From Lucifuga dentata (taxonomy: Eukaryota; Chordata; Actinopteri; Ophidiiformes; Bythitidae): a stretch of DNA of 64,000 bases. Location of the stretch: NCBI GenBank assembly GCA_014773175.1, contig VXCM01000129.1, forward strand, positions 151,573 to 215,572, read 5' to 3'. A program made the translations under genes and the position numbers. Below are positions 47,942 through 58,339 of this stretch, one piece after another. The notes beneath the pieces are model-generated. The model saw only the letters and a list, made by a program, of their open reading frames with translations. It did not search any database and was not told the DNA's origin. How positions within the stretch are numbered: position 1 is the stretch's first letter; every line of letters begins with the position of its first letter.

Positions 47942-48239
47942 CCATTCACTTAGTATTAGAAATGGTGGAGTGAAGGGGAAGTCATGGCCTTGGTGCTTAT
48001 GTTGATGTTGTCAGGGACCTTGCTGTGATGAGTGCAGGGTTATGGGGTTGTGTACTGTATGTGAGTGATGTTTGTGTGTATGTGTGCATGGGGGGGGNAT
48101 TAAGGGAGAGATTCTTTGCAGATCAAACAGCGGTCTGATCGAATGTAGAGCATGTTTGTGGGTCGTCACTGCAGCCATGGCTCTAGTGACCAGCAGCATA
48201 ATCTGTCCTGCAAGAACCCCCGCCCCACCGCCACCCCCC

Positions 48240-48830
48240 TTCTCTGACCCATTTTAATGATGGATTTTCACATAAATCAATCATCACCGTATTAATTTTG
48301 ATACCTTAGCATATGAACTGTAAACAAAGGCAGCGAGAGGATCGCCAGCATTCATGTTCTGCTACCCTGCATGTTGCATTGTGCCGCTGATAAAAGAACT
48401 GCTGCCTGGAATGAACTACAAAATTTTAAGCAACAGGAATGTTGCTGTTGCCAGGTACAGGCCTTATATCTCAGATTTGTTTTAGCTGGAGAAACATTTT
48501 AGACATTATCTAAAGAGTAGAGCCTCATCTTCCTCTTCACCTTCCTGCTTTCAAACACTGAGACTTTTTTCCTCTGAGGGGCATTAAAGCATTTCTGCTC
48601 ATACCTGTCTCACTCCCTTACCATTGCAAGCCCAGTTAGCGCCCTGCCATTCATATCAGTGGGATTAAATGGATCGTTTTCCAGCGTTAGCAGCTTCTCC
48701 GCCAAGTGGTCTTGATGTCAGGCCAAGCATAATTGCATCTCATCTAAAATAGATGAAAGGCCTTTTTGATATCACCAGCCTCTCACCCCGTACCCAGCAG
48801 GAGAAAAGAACAGGCTTGGGCTAGCATAAC
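48240..48830. promoter_or_regulatory. Candidate conserved non-coding element N (downstream of fto)
   Basis: TTTTAATGATGGATTTTC, ATAAATCAATCATCACCG (Pbx/Meis-like), GTATTAATTTTGATACC, GTGGGATTAAATGGATCG and GCATAATTGCATCTCATC lie in unique, evenly composed DNA with no frames. Good enhancer-like profile; inference only. Confidence 0.42.
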
Positions 48831-49160
48831 GTCTTTTTTATTTATTTATTTATTTTATTTTAGAGGGACAGAACAAGAGAAGTGGGAGAAGAAGTAGACA
48901 GTAAACTCTGGTGGTGGATAATAAGTACTGATAACATGAGAATTTGAAAAATAAATGGGAACAAAGAAGTTTTAGAGGTAAAAAGAGGCTGAAGGGCATT
49001 GGTGAATAAACATACCTTGAATCATTCAGTATATGTCACAAATTTGTCTCTCAGAGTAATCTGAAACACACTACTATAGTGGTGATATATGATATTCAGC
49101 CTTCCGAGATATTATGTAGTAGCAAGAGTCTGATCCTTATTCCTCTCCTTTACTTTAAAG
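48831..49160. other. Intergenic DNA, TTTA-rich
   Basis: (TTTA)-rich tract at 48836-48862, then unique AT-rich sequence. No gene seen. Confidence 0.45.
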
Positions 49161-49169
49161 GACGACCAG

Positions 49170-49757
49170 TGATTGTGCATGTTTGAGCCCAATATACTGT
49201 ATACAACCCATATATATGGTATGTTACAAAAAAAACCAATTTCCAAAACTTAAAACTGTATTTTAGTTTTCCTGTTATTTTTTTCAAATCCCCTCATTTT
49301 TAAAATCAAACGTTCAATGATACACCCACTTTAAAATGCAATGTTTTGCCTTCTAATACTTATGCATGATTGTAGAAGGTAAGTAATTTTAATTTCTCGG
49401 TAAAAGCCGCTTTCTCCTGGGTCTCTATTCCCAGTTATGTACATTGTCTTTCATGCAGCTCTGTATTGGATTGGATAAATAAAATTAATTCGACAAAAAA
49501 AAACAAAAAAAAAAAAAAAAAAAACTAACAGACCTAATAGACATGTTGGCTGTGATGGATTATGTATCTCAAGCATGTTCCAAGTCTCTACAAGTTGACT
49601 TTAATTCCGTACTGGAATGAACTGAAACCAATGACAGTCTGGAAGGTAGGAAAAAAAATTCAAAAATTTATTGCTAAATTAGTGTATTTTGGTAAATGGT
49701 AGTCAGTATTACAGTGTGTATGTGGATTATATATATGAGGCTCAAACATGCACAATC
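49170..49757. mobile_element. Possible short transposon bounded by a 19-bp inverted repeat
   Basis: GATTGTGCATGTTTGAGCC (about 49170) is matched by its exact reverse complement GGCTCAAACATGCACAATC (about 49739-49757). Flanking pairs are partly alike. Between them is AT-rich sequence including AATAAA with an A-rich run (49478-49525), which resembles a retroelement tail. Whether the inverted repeat is a terminal repeat is unproven. Confidence 0.35.
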
Positions 49758-49884
49758 GCAGGTATGGGCTTTTTAAAAACGAGACTAAGCTATCGATCAA
49801 CATCATGGGCGGTTGCATTTGCCAGACTAAAAAAAATTTTGGTCCTAGATGCTCATTGCAACTGATCCACAATCAGATTCCCAG

Positions 49885-50440
49885 GCACGCCCTGATTTCC
49901 CACGCTACGTCACTTAGGAAATCTGAGCGTGGGAAATCTGTCAAAAAATGTGATCGCCTATCAGCTCACAGCAGGCAGGGGGCGTGTCTAACGATCGCTC
50001 TGAGCGGTGGATAGCTATATTTAGCATGTGGAAAGGGTTAAAAATGAAGAGGAAATAAGCAGTCATCTCTTAACAGCTTTTACAGCAAAATAATAACACT
50101 AATAATAAAATAAAATAATTAAAACCGAAAAATGAATTAAGTACAGTGACTCGCACAAACGAGGTAAACAGTGCTATTAGACCGTCTAAGACCAATTTAG
50201 CTAACTCAGCTATGCTAACTGGCATCTAGCATATTAGCACGACTAAAACAAGCATCCCAGTAACCGCGGCTAGCAAGCTTTCCCACTAGCAACAGGAGAA
50301 GACTTTAACCCCAGCTTTACAAAATTCATGAATGGATTGAATATTAAATTTCGCTGCCGAAACTTTGGAGGACCAGGGGAAAGAAATGGAGCACGACCGT
50401 TCATTGAGGGGTTTTTCGTGTACGGAGACGCATTGAAGAC
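49885..50440 (+). promoter_or_regulatory. CpG-containing promoter-like segment
   Basis: Unlike its AT-rich surroundings this stretch has many CpGs, a perfect 13-bp hairpin (GATTTCCCACGCT with AGCGTGGGAAATC, about 49890-49938) with a CRE-like ACGTCAC in the loop, GGGGCGTGTC (GC-box-like), a TATATTTAG box at about 50017, and the CTAACTGGCATCTAGC-type repeats often seen near teleost gene starts. It ends at the ATG at 50441. Could be a real promoter, a duplicated gene 5' end or part of a transposon. Confidence 0.4.
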
Positions 50441-50659
50441 ATGGCCGGATTACAAGGACACGAGTGCCGAAAACGGTCGTCAGTTGCTGAGGTAAGAGAA
50501 AATCGAGCTCATGTACTTGCTGAATTTATGGATAATTTTGGAGAATTGGAGAGTTCAATTATAGCAAGGATGTACACAGGAGGAGAGACTAAACCACTTA
50601 ATGCTCATGACAGGAGAAAGAGCTGGTCAAGTCTTTTGATTTGGATGACCTTGATCTGA
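50441..50659 (+). CDS. Orphan ORF, 72 codons, possible first exon of a gene or transposon
   Basis: The start context (GAAGACATGGCC) is a good Kozak match and the frame begins MAGLQGHECRKRSSVAEV, then HVLAEFMDNFGELESSIIAR. A donor-like GAG/gtaaga occurs at 50490/50491 in frame. After about codon 60 another frame reads EKELVKSFDLDDLDLTFHAD before a stop, so a one- or two-base indel may have broken a longer acidic protein. A second donor-like AAG/gtaaga is at about 50715. No family recognised. Confidence 0.35.
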   Translation: MAGLQGHECRKRSSVAEVRENRAHVLAEFMDNFGELESSIIARMYTGGETKPLNAHDRRKSWSSLLIWMTLI

Positions 50660-50957
50660 CTTTCCATGCTGATATCTAGTAATGGGTTAAAGAGAATCCC
50701 CCGTCTCAAACAAAAGGTAAGACCTGCCATATCATTTTCTGCTATTATTTAAAGTAAGCTAAGGGGTTTTCAGAGGCAATCTATGAAAAGCTTGTTATTA
50801 TCAATTTGTTTTTGTATATGTGCATCCTCTGTTCTACATATGTAATAAGGTTATGTGTGCAAACATGTTGACTTGGATGTATACTTGTGACATCACTCTG
50901 CAGTACCCTAGGTTTTGCCATCCCCGATCAAGATAAAACAAAGAAAGGTTTAGATCA

Positions 50958-51338
50958 TCAGAAATGCAAAGGAAGAAAAATAGCAGCATAAAAGGCATGA
51001 AAATCAATAATAAGTCTAAGTGTATACTCACTCCACATATCCTCCACTAGTTTGAAGCACTGGTTGCAAATATCTGCAAGACTTAATGCTACATGTTCTG
51101 AAGATGAGATACCTACAAAAATTGTGGGGGCAGCAATGCCAGCCTTTTTCACTTCAGTGATGCGGTAACAGTGACAACCAGAAAAATGACTGATAACGCT
51201 GATCAGAGCCCAAGTATCATCTCCTTTGTCGCTGCTGCCATTGTACAAGTATAAAATCCAAATTACCTTCATTGTTGCCATCATTGTTGACAACGTTAAG
51301 TGAAATCGGAAATAGTTGTTAAGGTGTTCTGTGCACAC
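50958..51338 (-). CDS. Minus-strand ORF, possible Harbinger-type transposase N-terminus
   Basis: An open frame of 126 residues reads MMATMKVIWILYLYNGSSDK near its start, then GDDTWALISVISHF and ISSSEHVALSLADICNQCF. Short N-terminal segments with an aliphatic/acidic pattern of this kind occur in teleost PIF/Harbinger transposases, but no DDE motif is present here. It is divergent to the MADF start at 51656, the layout expected of a two-gene Harbinger element. Function remains tentative. Confidence 0.3.
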   Translation of the reverse strand: MCTEHLNNYFRFHLTLSTMMATMKVIWILYLYNGSSDKGDDTWALISVISHFSGCHCYRITEVKKAGIAAPTIFVGISSSEHVALSLADICNQCFKLVEDMWSEYTLRLIIDFHAFYAAIFLPLHF

Positions 51339-51655
51339 CGGACAGGATTTATGTTTTAACCCTCACATTGTCCCTTGGTGCATATAGTATTTAATGCCCC
51401 AGATTGACAGAAAGTACACAAACGGATGCATCTGTAGAGTTAAGCTGCTTTCACGTGATAAGTGCTGAGCTGTGCACTGAGTTGGGAGTTTCATTGTAGT
51501 GTATTGGGAGCTGAGCAGTGATGAACCTTGAGTGACATGGGCGCACCGCATGGATTCTCCCCTCAGCCACACCAGCTCTGAACCGGCCGGTGACCTTTCC
51601 AACGTGCAGCCAATGAGAGAATAGTTGTATGTGATGTAATCAGAAGTACACAACT

Positions 51656-51757
51656 ATGGAGGAGAAGCTCATTATCTGCATAGAGCAGTTTTCCAAGCTG
51701 TACAACTTTGATTTTAAATCATACCATGATCTGACCAGAGAGGTGATCACATTATGA
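51656..51757 (+). pseudogene. MADF-domain protein start, truncated (Harbinger accessory protein-like)
   Basis: The frame MEEKLIICIEQFSKLYNFDF, then KSYHDLTREVITL and a stop, fits the first helix of the MADF/Myb-SANT-like domain (pattern LI..I.....LY......YHD). These DNA-binding proteins are encoded by PIF/Harbinger transposons, where they bring the transposase to DNA, and by host genes derived from them. The domain stops after 33 of ~85 residues, so the copy is broken or the rest was lost. Confidence 0.5.
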
Positions 51758-51759
51758 AA

Positions 51760-52700
51760 TGTCAGCAGTCAGACAAGGCTACTTGGTTTGTAAAGTGGCA
51801 TACAATCTGTGGTCGTATTTGAAATGTGAAGTTCTGGCACTTGTTGCTACATCAGCGCTCCGTTCCGTGCACTGACCACGGTGCAGGGCATCAGAAGTGA
51901 AGCCAGCAAGGTGAGCGATGCGCAGATTTCTCTCCATGGCACAAATACCACTTACCAGTCTTAAGGTCAGGTTTAAAACTGGCCTAAAACTTAATCACTT
52001 GTGGAGTAGCAGAGACAAGCACTTCCTGGAGACAGACAGGATACGACTCTTGACTATTCGACAAGCAGTGAGATGGTTTGATGGTCAGGGTGGAGGAAGA
52101 GGGGGATGGATAGAGGGACAACAGAGGAGTGGTTGGAAAAAAAGGCGGTAAGATGAGCTGGAAGGTGTGATATATTCATCAGGAGAGACGCTCACCTTAT
52201 CTGCTCCAACCTTGAGGATGAATTGCAAGCCACACACACACACAGGCAGACACGTACACACATCTCCAACACCAACAGTGCTGCCCTTTGATTGACAGCT
52301 CTTCAAATGAGTGTCTGAGTAGCACTGGGCTCTGGCCCTCCAAGTAAGTGGGCCGTCAAATTACATCCAGGGGACCGGCTGGCCCCCTCTCCCTTGGCAG
52401 AGGAGATCTATTTATTTGTCTGTTTATTTGCTTGGTTTAAATATTTGGTGGGGGAAAAATATTGAATTTTTGTCCCCTGGTCAAAGTCCTCTCATATTTA
52501 GTTAATAAAGAGCAGAGGAGGTTGTTTGCCCAGAAAAGTGCAGGATAGGGGACTTTATTTAAGGGAGTCCTCAGAGAGAGCTGGTGACCTTCTTCTGCTG
52601 GAGGAGACGGCTGTGTACACTGTGCTGAGCTTTCTTTCTTTGCCTCCATCATCCTCCCTCACACGGCTGCTCTTCATCCTCTGCGATATCTCAGTCTGTC
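51760..52700. other. Intergenic DNA, no gene seen
   Basis: 51790-51920 may still belong to the transposon remnant. 52260-52560 is unique (GATTGACAGCTC, GTCAAATTACATCCAGG) and possibly regulatory. Confidence 0.35.
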
Positions 52701-52711
52701 CCTGCTTACAC

Positions 52712-52712
<1 letters not shown>

Positions 52713-52759
<47 letters not shown>
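52713..52759. repeat. (CT)n microsatellite ending at an N
   Basis: About 23 CT units with N at 52760. It underlies the 222-residue + frame at 52526-53194, which is rejected as coding. Confidence 0.95.
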
Positions 52760-53194
52760 NCTCTCTCCCCCCCCTCCCTTACTCACTCTTCCTTCCAGCA
52801 TCTCTCCCTCCCTGCCTCTCTCTTTCTGCAGAGCCTCGCTCTATTTGACTGGAGTCTCTCTCCAGATTCCCCGAGCTGCATCCAGGTTAAACTCTTAATT
52901 GCCTCGGCAGTGGGTGGTTTAAGGCTCTGGCTCACTGCAGCTCAGCCGGTCCCTGTGCAGGGGTCTCTGAGGTTATTGAGGATGCGGAGTGTGTATGTGT
53001 GTGTGTGTGTGTCTGTGTGTGTGGGGTGTGTGAGTTGTTCTGTGTTGGATTGCAGCTGGTCGTGCAGGCAGACAGTGCTGGTGGATGATAAAGACTTATT
53101 AATAAAGATGATGGAGATGACCTCTGACAGCATCTCTACAGCAAGCCCCCATTGCATGTCAGAGAGACAACATGATCTCTGTCTGCTCCTTTAG
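52760..53194. other. Intergenic DNA with GT-rich segment, candidate block 52870-53160
   Basis: CTCTTAATTGCCTCGGC and GACTTATTAATAAAGATG lie either side of a GTGT tract (52989-53030). Possibly regulatory. Confidence 0.3.
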
Positions 53195-53220
53195 CTATCT
53201 ATCTATCTATCTATCTATCT
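53195..53220. repeat. (CTAT)n microsatellite
   Basis: Six to seven CTAT units, followed by CCATCCAT units near 53250. Confidence 0.9.
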
Positions 53221-53486
53221 AACTATCTACCTACCAACCTATCCTCTATCCATCCATCCATCCATGGATGCATTTACTGCACGCTCATTGACCCCCCANC
53301 CCCTCACAATCAATAGTGGGATGAATTTAGACAGATCATGCCGCTTATGTAAATGTGGACAACTACATCTTCTGCATGATGTCCTGACAGGGCAAAGCTC
53401 ACACATATGTGGTTAGAACCTTAGCGTGCGTAGCTCAGGATGTGTGTGATGTGTCTGTATGTGTATCCGTGTGTCAGTCAATCCGA

Positions 53487-53575
53487 AGGTACGAGGCTCC
53501 CGCATCTCGTCACGTACAACCGCAACACATGCAGGCTTCGATCCGCGATCCAAGCTACCACTTGACCACGCCTCG
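53487..53575 (-). mobile_element. tRNA-like fragment, possible SINE head
   Basis: Read on the minus strand, GCGAGGCGTGGTCAAGTGGT resembles a tRNA acceptor plus A box (TGGTCAAGTGG), and GGATCGAAGCC resembles a B box (GGTTCGAATCC). The boxes are too close for an intact tRNA, so this is either a deleted tRNA-derived SINE or chance. Confidence 0.3.
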
Positions 53576-53842
53576 CTATGTGCTAATGCTTTTCTGTCAC
53601 TAAAATAAAACCCGCAGCATGTGCCTGTACAGCTAATCAATTCTATGGATCCTGTATTGCCTCTGTTTCTAAATTTGTTGGCAATTGTGCAATTGTGTAA
53701 GTCCATGAGCACAACATTGTTTGCCTGTTCACTTGCGAAACAAAAAGCTACATATAAAGGCTGGATGTGGGCCTGGTGCTGAAAACATGCCGAGAGCACT
53801 GGAAGCTACAACACAAGTCATTGCATCGGCCGTATTACAGAG

Positions 53843-53973
53843 TTAATGCCCCCCATCTCAGAGCTCCACCCCGCCATTGATTCCTGTTTAAAAGGCTATG
53901 GGTAGTCNTTAATGCCCCCCATCTCAGAGCTCCACCCCGCCATTGATTCCTGTTTAAAAGGCTATGGGTAGTC
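53843..53973. repeat. 65-bp direct duplication around a single N (assembly join)
   Basis: 53843-53907 and 53909-53973 are identical with N at 53908. Confidence 0.9.
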
Positions 53974-54630
53974 GATACCACCTCCTCATCGCCATCTGTC
54001 TCTATTTACTAATAAATAAAGTGGAGAGCATTGACTGGTTTGGCCAGGCCTGTAAAAGCATGCATGCTAATGAGCCTCGGGCCCCTGTGGCCAAAGGAGG
54101 AGGAAGAGAAAGATACTCCACCTCTCCACTAACTCTGTCGTTTTCTTTCTCTCTATGGCTCTCACAAGGCACAGCACTCCAATCATGGTAATTGCCCGCC
54201 GGTCCAGTTGTTGTTTAACATCGCTCATCAGGCGAAATGCGGTTTCACTTCAGCTGCATAGATTTTTTTTTTTTTTTTTTTTTTCTCCTCTGCTAGTTGT
54301 GTGTAGGTCAGCTCTTAAGGTCGTGTCTGGCCGTTTGTCAGATGTGGCCCATGAGCGCTGCTGCACTACACTCTGTCATCCTGATCAATTATGGATCATA
54401 CAGATGGGCTTGTTTGGAATGGTCCCCATGACGTATTTGTTCTAAAAGGCACTCAATCTTTTCAATCTGCCACCCACCTCCCATTCCTCTTAGTTTTGCA
54501 ATATCTACAAAGGGAGAAATTAATGTTCGTGTTAATAAAGATACGTGGGGTGGAGGGAAAAATCAATATTCGGAATGGAGGAAATTCCTCATGTGAAGGC
54601 GAGACAAGTTCAACACACACGACTAACATT
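53974..54630. promoter_or_regulatory. Candidate conserved non-coding element O
   Basis: CTATTTACTAATAAATAAAG, GCATGCATGCTAATGAGCC, GATCAATTATGGATCATAC and GGGAGAAATTAATGTTCG in unique DNA, interrupted by a T-run at 54263-54284. Regulatory role inferred. Confidence 0.38.
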
Positions 54631-54637
54631 CAAATGG

Positions 54638-54658
54638 TAATAATAATAGTAACAATAA

Positions 54659-54697
<39 letters not shown>

Positions 54698-54710
54698 GAA
54701 GAAGAAGAAT
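54638..54710. repeat. (AAT)n / (AAG)n microsatellite
   Basis: About 20 imperfect AAT units ending in four AAG units. Confidence 0.95.
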
Positions 54711-55689
54711 GTATTATATGACACTGATATATTTACGTATGTCTGCACATACACACAGTCACACATCTAGTGTATTTGGCTTGACACTGGTTTGCTGAGT
54801 GAAGGGGTGGTGCTGATGTGTGGAGGCTCTCAGAGCTCAGCAGAACACAGTACTGCTGTGTCAACTGTGACCCCGCTGACCCTGCAGGAGCCAGAGAATG
54901 GGCTGCGAGGTCGCTCTGCAACTCAGGTGAAATGAGAGGTCAAAGATCAGCTGTCCAGTGTGTCAGGCATGCTGATCAGGAAGTGTAGCCTCTTGCTTCA
55001 GGGAGTACACAGAGTGTCATGTTTTGGACACATGCTTGCTCTTTGACATAAATCTTGCTTGCTTACATGTTAAAGGCAGCAGGTCTATTAAAACAATTAC
55101 AACTAATCAAAGCGTCGTCTTTCAACTTTTAATGATATCCATCAGCACTTGCTAATATTGCTGTAATTAATAGTCACCCAAATTAAAAACACACACACGA
55201 CACTGTAAAGTGCTTAAGACTAAAAAAAAACTCCATATAGTGTGTGTTTACCTTTGTTAGCAGGATTACTAAAAAAGTTATGAATTGACTTTGATGATAG
55301 TGGAGGGTAGGAGCATGGCCCAGGGAAGCACCCATTCAATTTCAGTGATTTGGATCCAGGGGCAGATCCAGGAATTTTTTTATTTTTTAATTATTTTTTT
55401 CAACATTGTGAGATCGGAAATTTTTTAATATTTTTGTCAGTCTTCAAATATAATACACTAATCTCGATGAGAAAAATCAGGCATATTTATTCCCCCACAA
55501 ACTATCAATAGGAGTGGTTTGGTCCAGCTCCCGATTCAGATAAGAATCCTGATTTGATGATGCTGATTCAGTTGTATCCACTAATCCTAACGGTTTTGTT
55601 GTATTTCTAATAGTTATAGAGATAAGTCCAGAAAAATATGATGTTTATTATAGTCATTTCTTTCTTTTTAAGCCAGTATATTATGAGAA
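54711..55689. other. Intergenic DNA, no gene seen
   Basis: Unique AT-rich sequence with T-rich stretches near 55375-55430. Nothing recognised. Confidence 0.45.
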
Positions 55690-55922
55690 TAAGATACACC
55701 TGCGGCTCCTGTTGCACACCTAGTCTTTTGAGGAGAGGGAATCTTCTCTTTGAATAGCCTCTCCTGAGGTTTGTTCCATTTTCCTTAAACAATAAGGTTT
55801 TTAGGGTTTCCTCGTCTTCTTAGAGAGTTTGGGCTGGGTTGGGAACCACTAATGTGTGGGTCTGTAAAGCCCTTTGAGACATTGTATGTGATCCTGGGCT
55901 ATACAAATAAACTTGACTTGAT
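55690..55922 (+). mobile_element. L2/Maui-type LINE 3' end
   Basis: The order of motifs is that of a teleost L2-clade 3' end: GCCTCTCCTGAGGTTTGTTCC, a degraded GGGTTTCCTCGTCTTC spacer, TCTGTAAAGCCCTTTGAGAC, ATTGTATGTGATCCTGGGCT and ATACAAATAAACTTGACTTG with the short TTGACTTGA terminal repeat. 5' truncated, as is usual for LINE copies. No reverse transcriptase frame remains. Confidence 0.85.
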
Positions 55923-56790
55923 AATTTTGTCTTGGCTTGGTCAGCCTTGGTGGAGGTCGTCTGCTCTCTTATGAGTTGTACTTTCCCATCAAATGATTAG
56001 CTTTTGTTGCTGAGTGCTTTTACTTCAGTGTTAAGCCTAAATCATCAAAATACAGTTTAAACTACAATGAAATATTCTTTAGTTTGATTTAAATAGAATT
56101 TACATCTTGAATTACAATGACTGATTTGGAGGACAAATACATTAACATGAAAACAATAAATTCACTATTTTTAGGAAGCAATTCTTTTATGTCCACTTTC
56201 TAATTTAATCAAATTGTAAATCTTAATTTTCTGTACAAACCATAACCCCACTTGATTAGAGACTTTGAGTATTTTGGTCCTTCTTCTCATCCATTACGGT
56301 CTCATACAGCGTCAAACAGAGCAGAGGATCATGTTTGTTTGTTCCAACCCTTGCTCCCTATCTGCAGCTCACTCCCATTGTAGATAGATCCAAATGGACC
56401 CCCTACCACTGCCGCACTGAGGCAGTCCTTCCTCACTCAAAAGGCTCACTGTTGTTCTGAGCCACCCCAGCATCCTGCTAATGGTATGAAGGGAAAACAG
56501 CAGCACCGCAGTCAAGTTTCCTTCCCTGTCTCATCTGAAGCAGGTCCTGCTGCTGATCAAACTGGCCCACAGTGTGATGCCGAATCCTGTCTGCATAGAT
56601 GCAACAAGAGGAGGCCGGCGCATTAAAGACTCACCACAGGGGTACTCGTCCTGAAAGTTTTACTTTCCAACAGCCCTGGGGAGGGTAAGATTACAAGGAG
56701 AGTGTCTGTGTGTGTATGTGTTCATATGGACACCTGTATTTCAGGCTAATATCTGGAAAACCTTTTATTTCTGTATGAATTTACTGACTT
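55923..56790. other. Intergenic DNA, no gene seen
   Basis: AT-rich to 56260, then GC-balanced unique sequence (56330-56700) without frames of note. Confidence 0.45.
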
Positions 56791-56794
56791 ACTA

Positions 56795-56935
56795 CTGTCG
56801 ATCTGTCGACTGTCGATTTACTACTGTTGACAGTAGTAAAGTAGTAAATTAATAGTAGTAAATAGTAAAGTATTAAAGTAGTAAATCAACAGTCGTAAAT
56901 CTAGTAGATCTAGATCACTAGATCTAGATCGACAG
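56795..56935. mobile_element. Palindromic foldback element (MITE-like)
   Basis: Ends CTGTCGATCT (56795-56804) and AGATCGACAG (56926-56935) are exact reverse complements. Inside, GATTTACTACTGTTGA pairs imperfectly with TCAACAGTCGTAAATC, and GTAGTAAA units fill the middle. Either a small foldback transposon or an expanded simple repeat. Confidence 0.5.
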
Positions 56936-57050
56936 ACCACATAATGCTGCCATAGTGTTCTTGATATATGGACCAAATGATGACTTTGACTTGGAAAGTA
57001 TCCCAATGCCGCCATGCTGTTTAGTTAACCCAGTATGGTAACTTCTTCCT

Positions 57051-57101
57051 GGTTTGGGTTTCGTCCGTTCGATTGGATTTTTTCGTATGTGAAACCAAAC
57101 C
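57051..57101. other. Imperfect inverted repeat GGTTTGGGTTTC / GAAACCAAACC
   Basis: Arms at 57051-57062 and 57091-57101, one bulge. It lies 115 bp after the foldback at 56795 and may belong to the same inserted element. Confidence 0.45.
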
Positions 57102-58284
57102 AAACAAAGTGGTTAATGCAGCTTTTTAACAATTTAGTCCCTGACTGGAACAAACAGACCACAGGTGTGAAAAAACCCTTCCAGAAAAGAATGGCACGTA
57201 TGGAAATTCAAGCATCATCATTAAAAAAAAGTTAAAAAAAAAACAAAAAAAAAAACAGTCACAGTAGTTCATGGACAATAAAATAACATGGAACTGCTTC
57301 AAACACTGATTACAACTTCAAATATTACAAATTTTTTCTTCCTGCTGCTGTTTCTTGTGTAATTGATTACCAAAATGCAGGTTAACAAAATGCAACAAAC
57401 CCTTAGTTTTGTCGTTTATTTCGACTAACTTTGATATTTTAAGTTCATCACTAACCTTTATTCTTTATTCAGAGAACAGCTTATGTTTGAAAGCCTGAGG
57501 TCTGCTTCGTTTGTCTTTGTTCATCTCTGCCTCTGACAAAAAAGGAGACAGCCAAAGAAGACAGCCACTCTTCACTCTCCTATTTCTCTCCTCTTGCTCT
57601 TTTTTCCTCTCTCCTCCTTGCCTTCTTCCTCCACTCACTCTGTCCAGGGAGTCATTATTGCTTTGGTAAATATTTCATAGGCCTCAATACCTTTGCACAC
57701 AGCCACCTGCCAGCCGCCTCGCCTCTCGCACACAGGCCATGGATAGACAGATCAAAATGAAAGAGAGCAAAGTGAAGAAGGAGGAGGAGGAGGTGGAATG
57801 GGAGCGAGGAAAAGGAATCTGCTCTTTCTTGCCTGCTTGGTGTGAATTTACATTTTCAGTGAACTGGGGCTCTCTTCTCTACACCCTGACTCCATAACAG
57901 ACCAAGTCCTTTCAAAAGACGAAAAGATTCCCTGGATGTTGTCAAATCTGTGCCCAACAATGTTTTGTTTTCTGAGGCACCTTTTGCCCCTTAAGCATTT
58001 TTTTTTTCACTTAGCACATTAAAGGTTCAGGTTCAGTTTTCTGAAATGGTTGTGGAGGTAAAGGAGGGAGAGAGGAAGAGCAAAAAGAACGAGCAGGCGC
58101 AAGCTGCTTAAGACAGACAAGACAGAGAAAGTAAGAGAGAGAATACTAAGCTTCTCCTTCTCCTGACCTTGAAGAGGCCTGTAAGCAGCACCACTCTCCC
58201 CTCCCTTCCTCCTCCTCTTTCCTTCCCAACCCCACCTGTTTACTTTGACTGGGTTAGAAGGAGGTCTTGCATCACCTTCAGTGT
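57102..58284. other. Intergenic DNA, candidate block 57640-57760
   Basis: A-rich at 57220-57256; pyrimidine-rich at 57585-57640. 57645-57730 (GTCATTATTGCTTTGG, AAATATTTCATAGGCC) looks unique and possibly conserved. Purine-rich after 57760. No gene seen. Confidence 0.35.
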
Positions 58285-58285
58285 C

Positions 58286-58336
<51 letters not shown>

Positions 58337-58339
58337 TTT
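58285..58339. repeat. (TTTC)n microsatellite
   Basis: About 13 TTTC units. Confidence 0.95.

Noticed and set aside
50034..51361. GGGTTAA at about 50034 and TTAACCC at about 51356 as piggyBac ends
   Set aside because: The ends face the wrong way (outward-in order reversed) and no piggyBac transposase is present.
52526..53194. 222-residue + strand frame, the longest in the window
   Set aside because: Runs through a CT array, an N and a GT tract; composition is serine/leucine and valine/cysteine from simple repeats, with no domain.
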